Below are positions 1 through 8,025 of a DNA stretch of 53,735 nt, in pieces (positions within the stretch are counted from its first letter, which is position 1; each line of letters opens with the position of its first letter). The notes beneath the pieces were generated by a model. The model saw nothing but the letters and a program-made list of their open reading frames with translations. It did no database searches and was not told the DNA's origin. The stretch lies in the NCBI GenBank assembly GCA_937870825.1, contig CALMZO010000262.1, forward strand, positions 1-53,735, in the 5' to 3' direction. Made by a program: the position numbers and the translations under genes. The stretch comes from an uncultured Chloroflexota bacterium. Lineage in GTDB: Bacteria > Chloroflexota > Anaerolineae > UBA4142 > SHND01.

Positions 1-1
1 A

Positions 2-100
2 GAAATTTTTGAACGCGACCCGGAATTTTCGCAGCCCGAAAATCAATTACTGAAAAAAGGGATGAATGAGTTTTGGAGAGGTGAGGGAGATTTGAGTTAA
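2..100 (+). CDS. recG: C-terminal end of a RecG-like ATP-dependent DNA helicase (partial)
   Basis: An open frame runs in from the left edge and stops with TAA at 98-100, leaving only the last 32 residues. The tail contains ERDPEFSQPENQLLK and ends FWRGEGDLS. That pattern (an acidic-P, a PEN/PEH element, then Leu-Lys and a terminal FW) resembles the extreme C-terminus of RecG branch-migration helicases as I remember them, and recG commonly sits just upstream of coaD. The stop shares one base with the coaD start (TAATG), so the two are translationally coupled. The assignment rests on a short tail and on gene order, so it is tentative. Confidence 0.45.
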   Translation, partial: EIFERDPEFSQPENQLLKKGMNEFWRGEGDLS

Positions 101-627
101 TGACCATCGCCATCTACCCCGGTTCGTTCGACCCGATTCATAACGGGCATATTGAAATTGTACGCCGCGCGTCCCTCTTGTTCGAACAAGTGATTTGGGC
201 AGCGTATGACCGTCCGCTCAAGAGTTTGTTGTTCAGCGAACAAGAGCGTCTCGAATTCATGCACGAAGCGGCAAAAGATTTGCCAAACGTACAAGTGCGT
301 TCGTATCACGGTCTAACCGTTTTGTTTGCGCGCCAGGCGGGCGCGAAAGCGATTGTGCGCGGCTTGCGCGCGACGCACGATTTTGAAATCGAATATCAAA
401 TGGCATTGACCAATGCACAGCAAGCCGCCGAGATAGACACCGTGTGTTTGATGACGGGCGCGCAGTATGCGTTTTTGAGTTCGAGTATTTTGAAAGAGGT
501 CGCGCTCGCGAACGGCGATATCTCTTCGATGGTGCCGCCGTACGTCGCCCACAAGTTAAAAGCGCGCCTCGCGCAATTGGGCGAAGACCGGGGCGACAAA
601 GTTAAAATGGTTTCGCTTACAGAGTAA
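100..627 (+). CDS. coaD: Phosphopantetheine adenylyltransferase
   Basis: Cytosolic enzyme of coenzyme A synthesis that transfers AMP from ATP to 4'-phosphopantetheine, giving dephospho-CoA. The 175-residue product is slightly longer than the usual 160. The nucleotidyltransferase signature GSFDPIHNGH lies at residues 8-17. The IVRGLRATHDFEIEYQMA segment and the late LSSSILKE motif are also characteristic of the family. The start ATG overlaps the upstream stop by one base, and no strong Shine-Dalgarno is needed if translation is coupled. The C-terminal ~15 residues are an unconserved-looking extension. Confidence 0.97.
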   Translation: MTIAIYPGSFDPIHNGHIEIVRRASLLFEQVIWAAYDRPLKSLLFSEQERLEFMHEAAKDLPNVQVRSYHGLTVLFARQAGAKAIVRGLRATHDFEIEYQMALTNAQQAAEIDTVCLMTGAQYAFLSSSILKEVALANGDISSMVPPYVAHKLKARLAQLGEDRGDKVKMVSLTE

Positions 628-735
628 TTGTATTTGCGCGTAATTTGTAGTAGTATCATCGCACTTTTGCAGAACACGACGTTTATTCCACTACAACCCC
701 CCGCGTCGGTTGCGGGATGAAAGGGGTTGCACACC

Positions 736-1257
736 ATGGACATTCTTTATTTGGTTGACCGTCTTGAAGCGGCAATTAACAAGGGCACGGCGGTCCCATT
801 TAGCAACAAACGCATGATTGACGAGGACGAATGTCTCGACATCATTGACCAACTGCGCGTTGCCGTCCCCGAAGAAATCAAACAATCCCGCCGCGTGACA
901 CAAGAAAAAGACCGCATCCTCGCGCAAGCAAAGGAAGAAGCGGACCGCATTGTGACAATGGCGCGCGATGAATCGGCGCGGCTCGCCGAACAGAGCGAAC
1001 TGGTCAAAACCGCGCAAACGCGTGCGCAAGCAATCATGGCGCAAGCCGAAGTAGATGCAAAGGGCACCCGCGCGGGAGCGGACGATTACGCAAACCAAGT
1101 GTTGTCCGAACTGCAGCAGCGTTTGGATGAATTGACTGCGCGGGTGGCGACATTGCAAGGTACGGTGCACAATGGGCTGCGAATGTTGAGCGAAAAACGC
1201 GGGAGTGTGGGCGGAGGAAATCCGCCGCCGCCGCCGACAGGAACCCTTTCGAGTTGA
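736..1257 (+). CDS. Coiled-coil protein with DivIVA-like or ATP-synthase-b-like composition, function unknown
   Basis: A 173-residue protein. Residues about 1-55 are a compact N-terminal region (MDILYLVDRLEAAIN). Residues about 55-150 are a long Ala/Glu/Arg/Gln-rich coiled coil, and the tail is Gly/Pro-rich with a run of five prolines. The start is the ATG at 736, since AAGGGG at 721-726 provides a ribosome-binding site; an in-frame TTG at 727 lacks one. Heptad-rich proteins of this size next to coaD and rpmF are familiar in Chloroflexota genomes, where they are annotated only as hypothetical or DivIVA-like. A cell-division or scaffold role is possible but not shown. A strong terminator follows immediately. 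Confidence 0.8.
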   Translation: MDILYLVDRLEAAINKGTAVPFSNKRMIDEDECLDIIDQLRVAVPEEIKQSRRVTQEKDRILAQAKEEADRIVTMARDESARLAEQSELVKTAQTRAQAIMAQAEVDAKGTRAGADDYANQVLSELQQRLDELTARVATLQGTVHNGLRMLSEKRGSVGGGNPPPPPTGTLSS

Positions 1258-1261
1258 CGAA

Positions 1262-1297
1262 AATGGGCAGCAATCGAATGCTGCCCATTCTCTTTTT
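1262..1297 (+). terminator. Rho-independent terminator after the coiled-coil gene
   Basis: A perfect 10-bp stem (AATGGGCAGC at 1262-1271 with GCTGCCCATT at 1280-1289) encloses an 8-base loop and is followed by TCTCTTTTT-like T-rich sequence ending in T1293-T1297. It begins four bases after the stop codon. Confidence 0.9.
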
Positions 1298-1323
1298 GAC
1301 GTGGTTTTCAATTCGATTATAAT
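1296..1323 (+). promoter_or_regulatory. Sigma-70-type promoter of the yceD-rpmF unit
   Basis: A -35 box TTGACG at 1296-1301 and a perfect -10 box TATAAT at 1318-1323 are separated by 16 bp. The -35 overlaps the T-tract of the preceding terminator, a compact arrangement. The predicted transcript starts near 1330 and has a leader of over 100 nt before yceD. Confidence 0.8.
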
Positions 1324-1350
1324 GCTTGCACTTGATCGCGTCGTGCCACG

Positions 1351-1373
1351 AGCCAGCGCAAATTGCGCTGGCT
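1351..1373 (+). promoter_or_regulatory. Stable hairpin in the yceD 5' leader
   Basis: AGCCAGCGCA at 1351-1360 pairs perfectly with TGCGCTGGCT at 1364-1373 around a 3-base loop. A second small inverted repeat (GCACG/CGTGC) follows near 1385-1402. There is no long T-tract, so it looks like a leader structure and not a terminator. yceD-rpmF units often carry leader control, but I recognise no known element here. Confidence 0.5.
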
Positions 1374-1443
1374 TTCCCTTGCTTGCACGTTATCCCGTGC
1401 AGCAAGTGCGCTCCGCTCATACGCGGAATGGATGGTGAACAAG

Positions 1444-1986
1444 ATGCGTTACAATGTTTCACAATTACTCAAAGACCACATCGGAGCGACGCGTCATTAC
1501 CAACTGCAAGCCGATATTTCGGACCTTGACCCTGCGCTCACACCGTTGACCGACCTCGCCGGCACAGTGGACTTGATTCGCACGAACGATGGAATTCTGG
1601 TGCGCGCCGACATGCATACGAGTGTCGAATTGAATTGCAGCCGCTGCCTCACCCAATTTGCGCTGCCTGTACGTTTCAGAATTGATGAAGAATTTCATCC
1701 GACCATTGACATCACCACAGGCGCGCGCTTGCCGCAGCCCGATGATGCGGATGCCGCGACGCAAATTGATATTCATCACATTTTGGATTTGAGCGAAATC
1801 GTACGGCAAGATTTAACATTGGCATTGCCGTTGGTGCCGCTTTGTCGAACAGCCTGCAAAGGGCTTTGCCCGGACTGTGGCAAAAATTGGAATGACGGCG
1901 CTTGCGATTGCGAACAAGAGGAATTGGACCCGCGCTTTGCCGTACTCAAACAATTGCTTGATGACACGAACATTCAGAATAACTGA
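1444..1986 (+). CDS. yceD: YceD/DUF177 family protein, 23S rRNA accumulation factor
   Basis: A 180-residue DUF177 protein; members are co-encoded with ribosomal protein L32 and linked to 23S rRNA accumulation. The start is the ATG at 1444, giving MRYNVSQLLK, the standard opening of the family; in-frame ATG 1432 and GTG 1435 are alternatives. Cysteine pairs are visible in the middle (CSRC) and in the typical C-terminal box CRTACKGLCPDCGKNWN, a probable zinc site, followed by LDPRFAVLKQLL. rpmF lies 58 bp downstream, matching the widespread yceD-rpmF pair. Confidence 0.93.
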   Translation: MRYNVSQLLKDHIGATRHYQLQADISDLDPALTPLTDLAGTVDLIRTNDGILVRADMHTSVELNCSRCLTQFALPVRFRIDEEFHPTIDITTGARLPQPDDADAATQIDIHHILDLSEIVRQDLTLALPLVPLCRTACKGLCPDCGKNWNDGACDCEQEELDPRFAVLKQLLDDTNIQNN

Positions 1987-2044
1987 CCTCTGACTGCTGA
2001 CAACTGATAACGGCGATGAATACATCGCCTCACAAAGGAGTACC

Positions 2045-2239
2045 ATGCCACCTCTACCAAAACGAAAACTTTCCAAAGGACGCCGTGACCGCCGCCGCAG
2101 TCACCTCGCACTCAAGGCGCAAAATCTGACGGAATGTCCCAACTGTCACAATCTCTACATTCCTCATCGCGTTTGTCCAAATTGCGGATATTACAAAGGT
2201 GAGGAAGTTGTCGCGGTGAAACAAGAAAAAGCAAAATAA
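2045..2239 (+). CDS. rpmF: 50S ribosomal protein L32
   Basis: A 64-residue basic protein opening MPPLPKRKLSKGRRDRRRSH, the normal L32 start, with a CPNC...CPNC zinc ribbon in the second half. Its ribosome-binding site AAAGGAG lies at about 2034-2040. The gap from yceD contains a small hairpin (GGCGATG/CATCGCC, about 2012-2029) next to low-complexity filler. An intrinsic terminator follows within 25 bases. Confidence 0.97.
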   Translation: MPPLPKRKLSKGRRDRRRSHLALKAQNLTECPNCHNLYIPHRVCPNCGYYKGEEVVAVKQEKAK

Positions 2240-2260
2240 ATTTTTTCACCGCCCCGCATG

Positions 2261-2287
2261 GGTCTGGTATGTTTGCCAGACCTTTTT
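2261..2287 (+). terminator. Rho-independent terminator after rpmF
   Basis: GGTCTGG at 2261-2267 pairs with CCAGACC at 2276-2282, followed by T2283-T2287. It separates yceD-rpmF from the fatty-acid genes and ends only about 35 bases before the fabD start. Confidence 0.85.
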
Positions 2288-2323
2288 GTTTTGTAGAACT
2301 GATTTTGGTATACAATGATGCGC

Positions 2324-3259
2324 ATGACCACAGCATGGGTGTTCCCCGGACAAGGTTCCCAATTCGTCGGCATGGCGCGCGATTTGTACGAAAAATTTTC
2401 CAGCGCGCGTTTGGTGCTCGATGCAACGGATTCCGTACTCGGTTTTCCGTTATCGAAATTGATGTTTGAAGGTCCCGAAGCGGAACTCACCGACACCGTG
2501 AACGCGCAGCCCGCATTGCTCGCACACAGTATCGCCGCGCTCGCCGCGCTGCAGCAAGCTTCAAACAACTCATTGCCCGAACCTGCGTTCGCCGCCGGAC
2601 ATAGCATGGGCGAATACTCGGCGCTCGTGGCGACCGGCGCGCTCGATTTCGCCGAAGGCATCAAGCTCGTGCGGGCGCGCGGCAACGCGATGAAACGCGC
2701 AGGCATCGAACGCCCCGGCGCGATGGCGGCAATTCTCGGCGTGGACGATGCAAAGGTTCAGGAAATTTGCAATGCCGCGGGCGCCGTCCAAGTTGCGAAC
2801 TTTAACGCGCCCGGACAAATTGTGATTTCGGGCGAAAAGGAAGCGATTGAACGCGCGGTGGACAGCGCGAAAAAAGCGGGCGCAAAACGCGCAATCGTTC
2901 TCGCCGTCAGCATCGCCGCGCATTCGGAATTGATGCGTCCCGCACTTCAAGAATTTCGCGCGGCGGTGACGATGACGCCCTTGCGCGCAGCGCGCGTGCC
3001 GGTCATTTCAAACGTGACCGCGCAGCCGATGAGCGAGCCGAGTGAGATGCGTGAGGAGATGCTCGCGCAATTGACCTCATCGGTACAGTGGGTGAAAAGC
3101 GTCGAGTGGATGGAAGCGCAAGGTGTCACCGAATTTTTGGAACTCGGTCCCAAAGATGTGTTGACCGGTTTGAACAAACGCATTGCGAAAAACGCGACGA
3201 CGAAACCGATTGGCACTGTCGAACAAATTGAAAAATTTCTTGGAGGCACAAGCGCATGA
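2324..3259 (+). CDS. fabD: Malonyl-CoA:ACP transacylase
   Basis: Loads malonyl groups onto acyl carrier protein for type II fatty-acid synthesis. The 311-residue protein shows the FPGQGSQ N-terminal motif and the active-site GHSMGE at residues 92-97 (nucleophile Ser94), with the later SIAAHSELM histidine region. The start at 2324 gives MTTAWVFPGQGSQ as in homologues; ATGs at 2315 and 2318 are in frame. No Shine-Dalgarno is visible, and TATACA at 2309-2314 could be a -10 element, which would make the mRNA nearly leaderless. The stop overlaps the fabG start (ATGA). Confidence 0.96.
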   Translation: MTTAWVFPGQGSQFVGMARDLYEKFSSARLVLDATDSVLGFPLSKLMFEGPEAELTDTVNAQPALLAHSIAALAALQQASNNSLPEPAFAAGHSMGEYSALVATGALDFAEGIKLVRARGNAMKRAGIERPGAMAAILGVDDAKVQEICNAAGAVQVANFNAPGQIVISGEKEAIERAVDSAKKAGAKRAIVLAVSIAAHSELMRPALQEFRAAVTMTPLRAARVPVISNVTAQPMSEPSEMREEMLAQLTSSVQWVKSVEWMEAQGVTEFLELGPKDVLTGLNKRIAKNATTKPIGTVEQIEKFLGGTSA

Positions 3260-3999
3260 TTGACCTACACGGCAAAGTTGCTTTGGTCACGGGCGCGTCG
3301 CGCGGCATCGGACGCGCGATTGCAATTCGGCTCGCGGAACTCGGCGCGAGTGTGGTGGTGAATTATTTCAAAAGCGCGGACGCGGCGAACCAAGTGGTGG
3401 ATGAAATCAAAGCGAAAGGCGGCAGCGCGATTGCCGTGCAAGGTGACGTGAGCAAATTTGACCAGGCGGGCAATGTCGTAAAAGCGACCACGGACGCGTT
3501 TGGGCGTCTGGATATTTTGGTCAATAATGCTGGCACCACGCGCGACAATTTGCTCGCGCTGATGAAGGAACAAGATTTCGATTACATTATCGAGAACGAT
3601 TTAAAAAGTGTATTCAATTGTTCCAAAGCCGCGCTGCGGCAAATGATGAAACAAAAGTACGGACGCGTGGTAAATATCACGTCCGTTTCCGGCGTGATGG
3701 GCAATCCCGGACAAACAAATTATTCTGCCGCGAAAGCGGGTGTCATCGGGTTCACCAAAGCAATGGCAAAGGAATACGCGCCCAAAGGCATTGCGGTCAA
3801 CGCCGTCGCCGCCGGTTACATTCCGACCGATTTGACGAACGCACTGCCGCAAGATGTCAAAACCAACATCGTCAAATTTATTCCGATGCAGCGTTTTGGC
3901 ACCGTCGAAGAAGTTGCCGACGTCGTCGCATTTCTCGCCTCTGACCGCGCGTCGTACATCACCGGACAGACTCTGGCGGTGGATGGGGGAATGGTGTAA
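3256..3999 (+). CDS. fabG: 3-oxoacyl-ACP reductase
   Basis: NADPH-dependent short-chain reductase for the first reduction step of fatty-acid elongation. It has 247 residues, the normal length. TGASRGIG at residues 12-19 is the dinucleotide site, NNAG at 90-93 stabilises the fold, and the catalytic set is Asn114, Ser143, Tyr156 and Lys160 (YSAAK). The start ATG overlaps the fabD stop by four bases. Its position right after fabD supports FabG over other SDR functions. Confidence 0.95.
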   Translation: MIDLHGKVALVTGASRGIGRAIAIRLAELGASVVVNYFKSADAANQVVDEIKAKGGSAIAVQGDVSKFDQAGNVVKATTDAFGRLDILVNNAGTTRDNLLALMKEQDFDYIIENDLKSVFNCSKAALRQMMKQKYGRVVNITSVSGVMGNPGQTNYSAAKAGVIGFTKAMAKEYAPKGIAVNAVAAGYIPTDLTNALPQDVKTNIVKFIPMQRFGTVEEVADVVAFLASDRASYITGQTLAVDGGMV

Positions 4000-4024
4000 A
4001 TGGCAAGAGTCGATTCGTCCCAAA

Positions 4025-4381
4025 ATGGATGAAACCATTGGCGCGGTGATTGTTTCGCCGCAAGTGATTACGACGGTCGTACGCCAAGTGGCAGAGGCAA
4101 CACAAGGCGTCGCGCGTTTGTCCGCGAGTTTGTCGGGACGAATGGGTCGCGTGCTGTACGGCAGTCGTTCCGCGAGCGGCGTGGCGGTCCAAGTGGAAGA
4201 CGGCGCGGTGACGATTGATGTGTACGTTGTCGCCATGCCCAGTACACCGCTCTTGGCGTTGGGACAGATATTGCAGCATGAAATTCATCGCGCCATCGCG
4301 GATGTGGTGGGAATGCCGTTGCGCGCGGTGAATATTCATTTCACCGATGTGCAAGACCCTTTGGAACATTCTGCACAATAA
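4025..4381 (+). CDS. Asp23/Gls24 family envelope-stress protein
   Basis: A 118-residue Asp23/Gls24 (DUF322) protein. Family members such as YqhY in Firmicutes are often encoded directly before nusB and near fatty-acid genes, as here. Visible features are the opening IGAVIVSPQVITTVV, the GVARLSASLSGR segment and a later VTIDVYVV strand followed by a helix. The ATG at 4025 lies 25 bases after fabG; no clear ribosome-binding site is present. In YqhY the role is linked to acetyl-CoA carboxylase regulation; whether that holds here is inference. Confidence 0.85.
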   Translation: MDETIGAVIVSPQVITTVVRQVAEATQGVARLSASLSGRMGRVLYGSRSASGVAVQVEDGAVTIDVYVVAMPSTPLLALGQILQHEIHRAIADVVGMPLRAVNIHFTDVQDPLEHSAQ

Positions 4382-4384
4382 AAA

Positions 4385-4840
4385 ATGAAAGCACGACGCA
4401 AAGCCCGCGCTCTGGCGCTCCAGGTTTTATTTGAAGTGGACTCGGTGGAACATCCCGTTGAAATCGCACTGCCGCGCCGCATTGAAGCCGCACGCGAAGA
4501 AGATGAAGCGGCAGACCGTGACCCGTTACCGCCCGAAGCGGAATTGTTTGTCAAGACTCTTGTGGAAGGGACATTGGCAAGCCGCGATGAGTTGGACAAA
4601 TTGATTGCAAAATTTGCGCCCGAATATCCGGTTGCCCAACTCGCCATCGTGGACCGCAATGTACTGCGCCTCGCGTTTTATGAATTGAAAAATATGGGCG
4701 ATGTGCCTGTCAAGGTGGCAATTAATGAAGCTGTCGAATTGGCAAAATTGTATGGCAGCGACAGCGCGCCGCGTTTTGTCAACGGCGTTCTGGGTGCGTA
4801 CCTGGCAGGCCATCCCGCGCTGGCAAAGCGAGGCGCGTGA
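4385..4840 (+). CDS. nusB: Transcription antitermination protein NusB
   Basis: RNA-binding factor that, with NusE, forms the rRNA antitermination complex. It has 151 residues with the family start ([19 protein letters not shown]) and the core [16 protein letters not shown] followed by [14 protein letters not shown] and FVNGVLG. A highly charged insert of about 20 residues (residues 32-50, Glu/Asp/Arg rich) separates helices 1 and 2. It starts 4 bp after the Asp23-like gene and is directly abutted by tatA (TGAATG). Confidence 0.95.
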   Translation: MKARRKARALALQVLFEVDSVEHPVEIALPRRIEAAREEDEAADRDPLPPEAELFVKTLVEGTLASRDELDKLIAKFAPEYPVAQLAIVDRNVLRLAFYELKNMGDVPVKVAINEAVELAKLYGSDSAPRFVNGVLGAYLAGHPALAKRGA

Positions 4841-5161
4841 ATGAATCTCTTTGGCGTTGGACCGACAGAGATTATTGTCGTCCTCATTGTCATCCTCGTT
4901 TTGTTCGGACCTGAAAAATTGCCCGACCTCGCGAAAAAAATCGGCGGCGCGTCGCGCGAAATTCGCGACAATCTGAACACGCTGAATGACCAAATGAACA
5001 ACGCGCTCGAAACGTCAATGGAAATTGACAAGGCGCGCATGATTCCGCCCGCCGGGGGTGACACAACACCGCCTGTAGTTTCGGAAAATCCCATCGCACC
5101 AAACGCAGACTCTGCCTCAACCGAACCATCCGTCTTGCCTCCACCGCCCTCGCAATCTTGA
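4841..5161 (+). CDS. tatA: Sec-independent translocase protein TatA/TatB-like
   Basis: A 106-residue membrane protein with one N-terminal transmembrane helix (residues 6-22, IIVVLIVILVLFGPEKLP). The FGPxxLP hinge and the following amphipathic helix are diagnostic of TatA/TatB. The C-terminal half is a disordered Pro/Ser/Thr-rich tail. It lies immediately after nusB and overlaps or abuts the TatC gene, forming the twin-arginine export unit. TatA and TatB cannot be separated from sequence alone; the downstream TatC carries its own TatA/B-like segment. Confidence 0.93.
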   Translation: MNLFGVGPTEIIVVLIVILVLFGPEKLPDLAKKIGGASREIRDNLNTLNDQMNNALETSMEIDKARMIPPAGGDTTPPVVSENPIAPNADSASTEPSVLPPPPSQS

Positions 5162-5163
5162 CC

Positions 5164-6366
5164 ATGCCTGAAATTCTTTCGCTCGTTCTTTTGGCACTCG
5201 TCGCGCTGCTCGTCATCGGTCCGCGCCGCTTGCCCGAAAGCATCGAGGCGTTGTGGCTCGCCATCAGCGATTTTCAACGCACCCAGCGCGGTCAGCCAAC
5301 GCTCGGGAATTTATACAACGCGCGGCGATTCTGGATTAGCCAAAAGAGCAACCTCTACGCGGGCATCCAAATTTTGTACCAGGTGACCGCGCATCTGGAA
5401 GAATTGCGGCGGCGCGTGCTGTACATTTTGATTGCGTTCGCATTTGGCTTTGGCATCGCCTTTTTGTTCACACAGCCGCTACTCGGTTTTATTATTCGCC
5501 CCGTGCGTGTGATTCAGCCCTCTGTCCAAACGAATGTGCCAATCAACCAGTACGTGCTGGCGCAAGACGTTCAAATCCAAACCACCATCATCAGCGCAAC
5601 CGGTCCAACAAGCGCCACGCTTACGATTCCGAAGGGGACGATACTGCCCGTCGGCTTGGCGACGACGACGCCGGTTGTTTTGAAACCGACCGAACTTTTT
5701 TCCACGTACGTCAAACTGGCATTGATAGCGGGATTCGCCACTGCGCTGCCGATGATTCTTTTGCAAGTGGTGTTGTTTTTGCGCGGACCAAAATTTGCAT
5801 ACGCGGCGATGAGCAGTAAAGAATGGAACGCCGCGCGCGCAACCCTTGACGCGGAAGAACTCGCCGAAGCAGAGCAGCAGCGGCGTGATGTGTACGAAGG
5901 ATTGACCGCAAACGAAGTACGCCCGATGTATTTTCTGATGCCGCTCGCGCTGCTCTTGTTCGTCGCGGGCATTTTGTTCACGTATTTTTTGTTGCTGCCG
6001 AGCGCGCTCGATTTTTTGTTTGGACTCGGCGGTCCATTGGTTCAACCACTGCCCTCGTTGGAAGATTACACGGATTTTGCGTTGACTTTGATTTTTTGGG
6101 TCGGTCTCACATTTGAATTGCCGCTCGCCATGTTTTTTCTCGCGCGTTTCAACATCATTACCGCGCGCCAATTCGCGCAGCAGTGGCGTTACGCGGTGGT
6201 CATCATTGCCGTCGCGGCGGCTGTCATTACGCCGACGGTGGATTTGTTCAACATGACGCTTGTCGCTTTGCCGATGCTCGGTCTGTACATCATGGGCATT
6301 GCATTTGCATGGCTGGCGCGTCCGCTTCCCAAAAACGCGCCACCAAAAATTCCTGCCGAAGCGTGA
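5164..6366 (+). CDS. tatC: TatC translocase with fused TatA/B-like N-terminal helix and enlarged loops
   Basis: The 400-residue protein exceeds the usual TatC length of about 250. Residues 1-40 form a TatA/TatB-like unit: a hydrophobic helix, a GPRRLPE hinge at 19-25 and an amphipathic helix. The TatC core begins with HLEELRRRV near residue 77, the signal-peptide-binding region. The first extracytoplasmic loop is expanded (about residues 115-172), and another charged insert (about 208-252) sits where TatC normally has a short connection. The final helices end PTVDLFNMTLVALPML, typical for TatC. Start is ATG 5164; TTG 5158, which overlaps the tatA stop, is possible. Confidence 0.93.
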   Translation: MPEILSLVLLALVALLVIGPRRLPESIEALWLAISDFQRTQRGQPTLGNLYNARRFWISQKSNLYAGIQILYQVTAHLEELRRRVLYILIAFAFGFGIAFLFTQPLLGFIIRPVRVIQPSVQTNVPINQYVLAQDVQIQTTIISATGPTSATLTIPKGTILPVGLATTTPVVLKPTELFSTYVKLALIAGFATALPMILLQVVLFLRGPKFAYAAMSSKEWNAARATLDAEELAEAEQQRRDVYEGLTANEVRPMYFLMPLALLLFVAGILFTYFLLLPSALDFLFGLGGPLVQPLPSLEDYTDFALTLIFWVGLTFELPLAMFFLARFNIITARQFAQQWRYAVVIIAVAAAVITPTVDLFNMTLVALPMLGLYIMGIAFAWLARPLPKNAPPKIPAEA

Positions 6367-6391
6367 GGAAAAATTTTCAGGAGGATTTCGT

Positions 6392-7726
6392 ATGGCTTTG
6401 TCAACGACGACGAACCGCGAGCGAGTGATCATCATGGGCGCGGCGGGACGCGACTTTCACAATTTCAACACATACTTTCGTACGCGTCCCGAATATGAGG
6501 TGGTGGCATTCACCGCGACACAGATTCCGAATATCGAAGGACGCGTCTACCCGCGCGAACTTGCAGGTGATTTGTATCCGAACGGAATTCCCATTTATCC
6601 CGAAGAGGATTTGGACGATTTGATTCGCAAGCATCAAGTGAATCAAGTCGTCTTTTCGTACAGCGATGTCTCGCACGAATACGTAATGCATCGCGCGTCG
6701 CGTGTGCAAGCAGTCGGCGCAGATTTTCGATTGCTCGGTCCCGACGCGACGATGTTGAAATCGTCGAAACCTGTCGTCGCCGTGTGCGCGGTGCGCACCG
6801 GTTCGGGGAAATCGCAAACGACGCGCGCGGTTGTTGCGGCATTAAAAGATATGGGCATTCGCGTCGTCGTTGTGCGTCACCCGATGCCCTACGGGGATTT
6901 GGTGAAACAAGCGGTGCAGCGTTTTGAAACATATGACGATTTGGCAAAACATGATGTGACGATTGAAGAACGCGAAGAATACGAACCGCATCTTGCGAAC
7001 GATACGGTGGTGTATGCAGGTGTGGACTATGAAAAAATTTTGCGCGCGGCGGAACAAGAAGCCGATGTGGTGCTGTGGGACGGCGGCAACAATGATTTCG
7101 CGTTTTTCAAACCCGATGTGTACATCACCGTCGTGGACCCGCATCGCCCCGGACACGAATTGCGGTACTATCCGGGCGAGACGAATTTGCGCCGCGCCGA
7201 TGTGATTGTGATTAACAAAATTGATACTGCGCGGCCCGAAGATGTCGAACGCGTGCGCGCGAGCATCCGCGAAACGAATCCGCGCGCGATGGTGGTGGAC
7301 GGCGCGTCGCCGATTTTTGTTTCCAGTCCCGATGCGATTCGCGGCAAGCGCGTCTTGGTGGTCGAAGATGGTCCGACGCTCACGCACGGCGAAATGGCGT
7401 ACGGCGCGGGAGTTGTCGCGGCGCGGCGATTTGGCGCGGCGGAAATTGTTGACCCGCGTCCGTTTGCGGTTCGCACGATTGCAGACACGTACAAAAAATA
7501 TCCGACGACGGGCGCGGTGTTGCCCGCGATGGGGTATGGCGAAGAACAGACGCGCGATTTAGAGGAAACGATTAACAACGCGGACGTGGACTATGTGTTG
7601 ATAGCGACGCCAATTGATTTGCGGCGGCTCATTCACATCAAACATCCCGCCGACCGCGTGCGTTATGAATTGCAGGAAATCGGGCAGCCGACGCTCAAGG
7701 GAATTCTCAAAGATAAACTTGGTTAA
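6392..7726 (+). CDS. Cyclic 2,3-diphosphoglycerate synthetase-like P-loop GTPase
   Basis: A 444-residue cytosolic protein. Residues 10-125 form a Rossmann-like domain (VIIMGAAGRDFHNFN), followed by a P-loop domain with Walker A VRTGSGKSQTT at 134-144, the acidic VVLWDGGNND strand and a NKID guanine-specificity motif. This architecture matches proteins annotated as cyclic 2,3-diphosphoglycerate synthetase, known biochemically from thermophilic methanogens; bacterial members are uncharacterised and the reaction is not established here. The start ATG at 6392 has a strong CAGGAGGA site at about 6379-6386. It is last in the Tat unit and is followed by a terminator. Confidence 0.8.
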   Translation: MALSTTTNRERVIIMGAAGRDFHNFNTYFRTRPEYEVVAFTATQIPNIEGRVYPRELAGDLYPNGIPIYPEEDLDDLIRKHQVNQVVFSYSDVSHEYVMHRASRVQAVGADFRLLGPDATMLKSSKPVVAVCAVRTGSGKSQTTRAVVAALKDMGIRVVVVRHPMPYGDLVKQAVQRFETYDDLAKHDVTIEEREEYEPHLANDTVVYAGVDYEKILRAAEQEADVVLWDGGNNDFAFFKPDVYITVVDPHRPGHELRYYPGETNLRRADVIVINKIDTARPEDVERVRASIRETNPRAMVVDGASPIFVSSPDAIRGKRVLVVEDGPTLTHGEMAYGAGVVAARRFGAAEIVDPRPFAVRTIADTYKKYPTTGAVLPAMGYGEEQTRDLEETINNADVDYVLIATPIDLRRLIHIKHPADRVRYELQEIGQPTLKGILKDKLG

Positions 7727-7732
7727 GGACAG

Positions 7733-7771
7733 GACATTCAAGGTGGATGCAACTTTGAATGTCTTTTTTTT
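7733..7771 (+). terminator. Rho-independent terminator after the GTPase gene
   Basis: GACATTCAA at 7733-7741 pairs with TTGAATGTC at 7755-7763, followed by eight T residues (7764-7771). Confidence 0.9.
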
Positions 7772-7816
7772 GTCGGGGGAATCAGGGCTGTTGCCGAGTC
7801 CCTTGACAGACGGAGC

Positions 7817-7916
7817 GCATTCCGAGCGGAGCGAACGCGGAGTCAGAAATCTCGCTTGATGCTGCATCGAGAGATTTCGGCGATGATTACATCGCATCAT
7901 TTGCTCAAAATGACAG
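7817..7916. repeat. Palindromic intergenic repeat, copy 1
   Basis: A roughly 100-bp imperfect palindrome in the gap after the GTPase gene. Its core is GAAATCTC (7846-7853) facing GAGATTTC (7871-7878), flanked by GAGCGGAGCGAACGCGGAGT and by TCAAAATGACAGC on the other side. Related pieces (TCATTTCGA, GAAATCTC) occur near 37090 and 51720-51836. This is a REP/MITE-like family by appearance. The rest of the 7772-8025 gap shows no gene. Confidence 0.55.
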
Positions 7917-8025
7917 CTGACGCGGCGCGGCACGAGCCTTGTGGGGGGGCATTGACGCCGCAAATAAATTTCGTTAAAGTAGCGCCCAAGAAATTTCATG
8001 TTGTTAGGTCAAAAAGGAGGCTCGT

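Noticed and set aside
5479-6435. 318-residue minus-strand frame opposite tatC
   Set aside because: Composition of an antisense shadow (Arg/Gln/His), no start signal, and the plus strand has a complete TatC.
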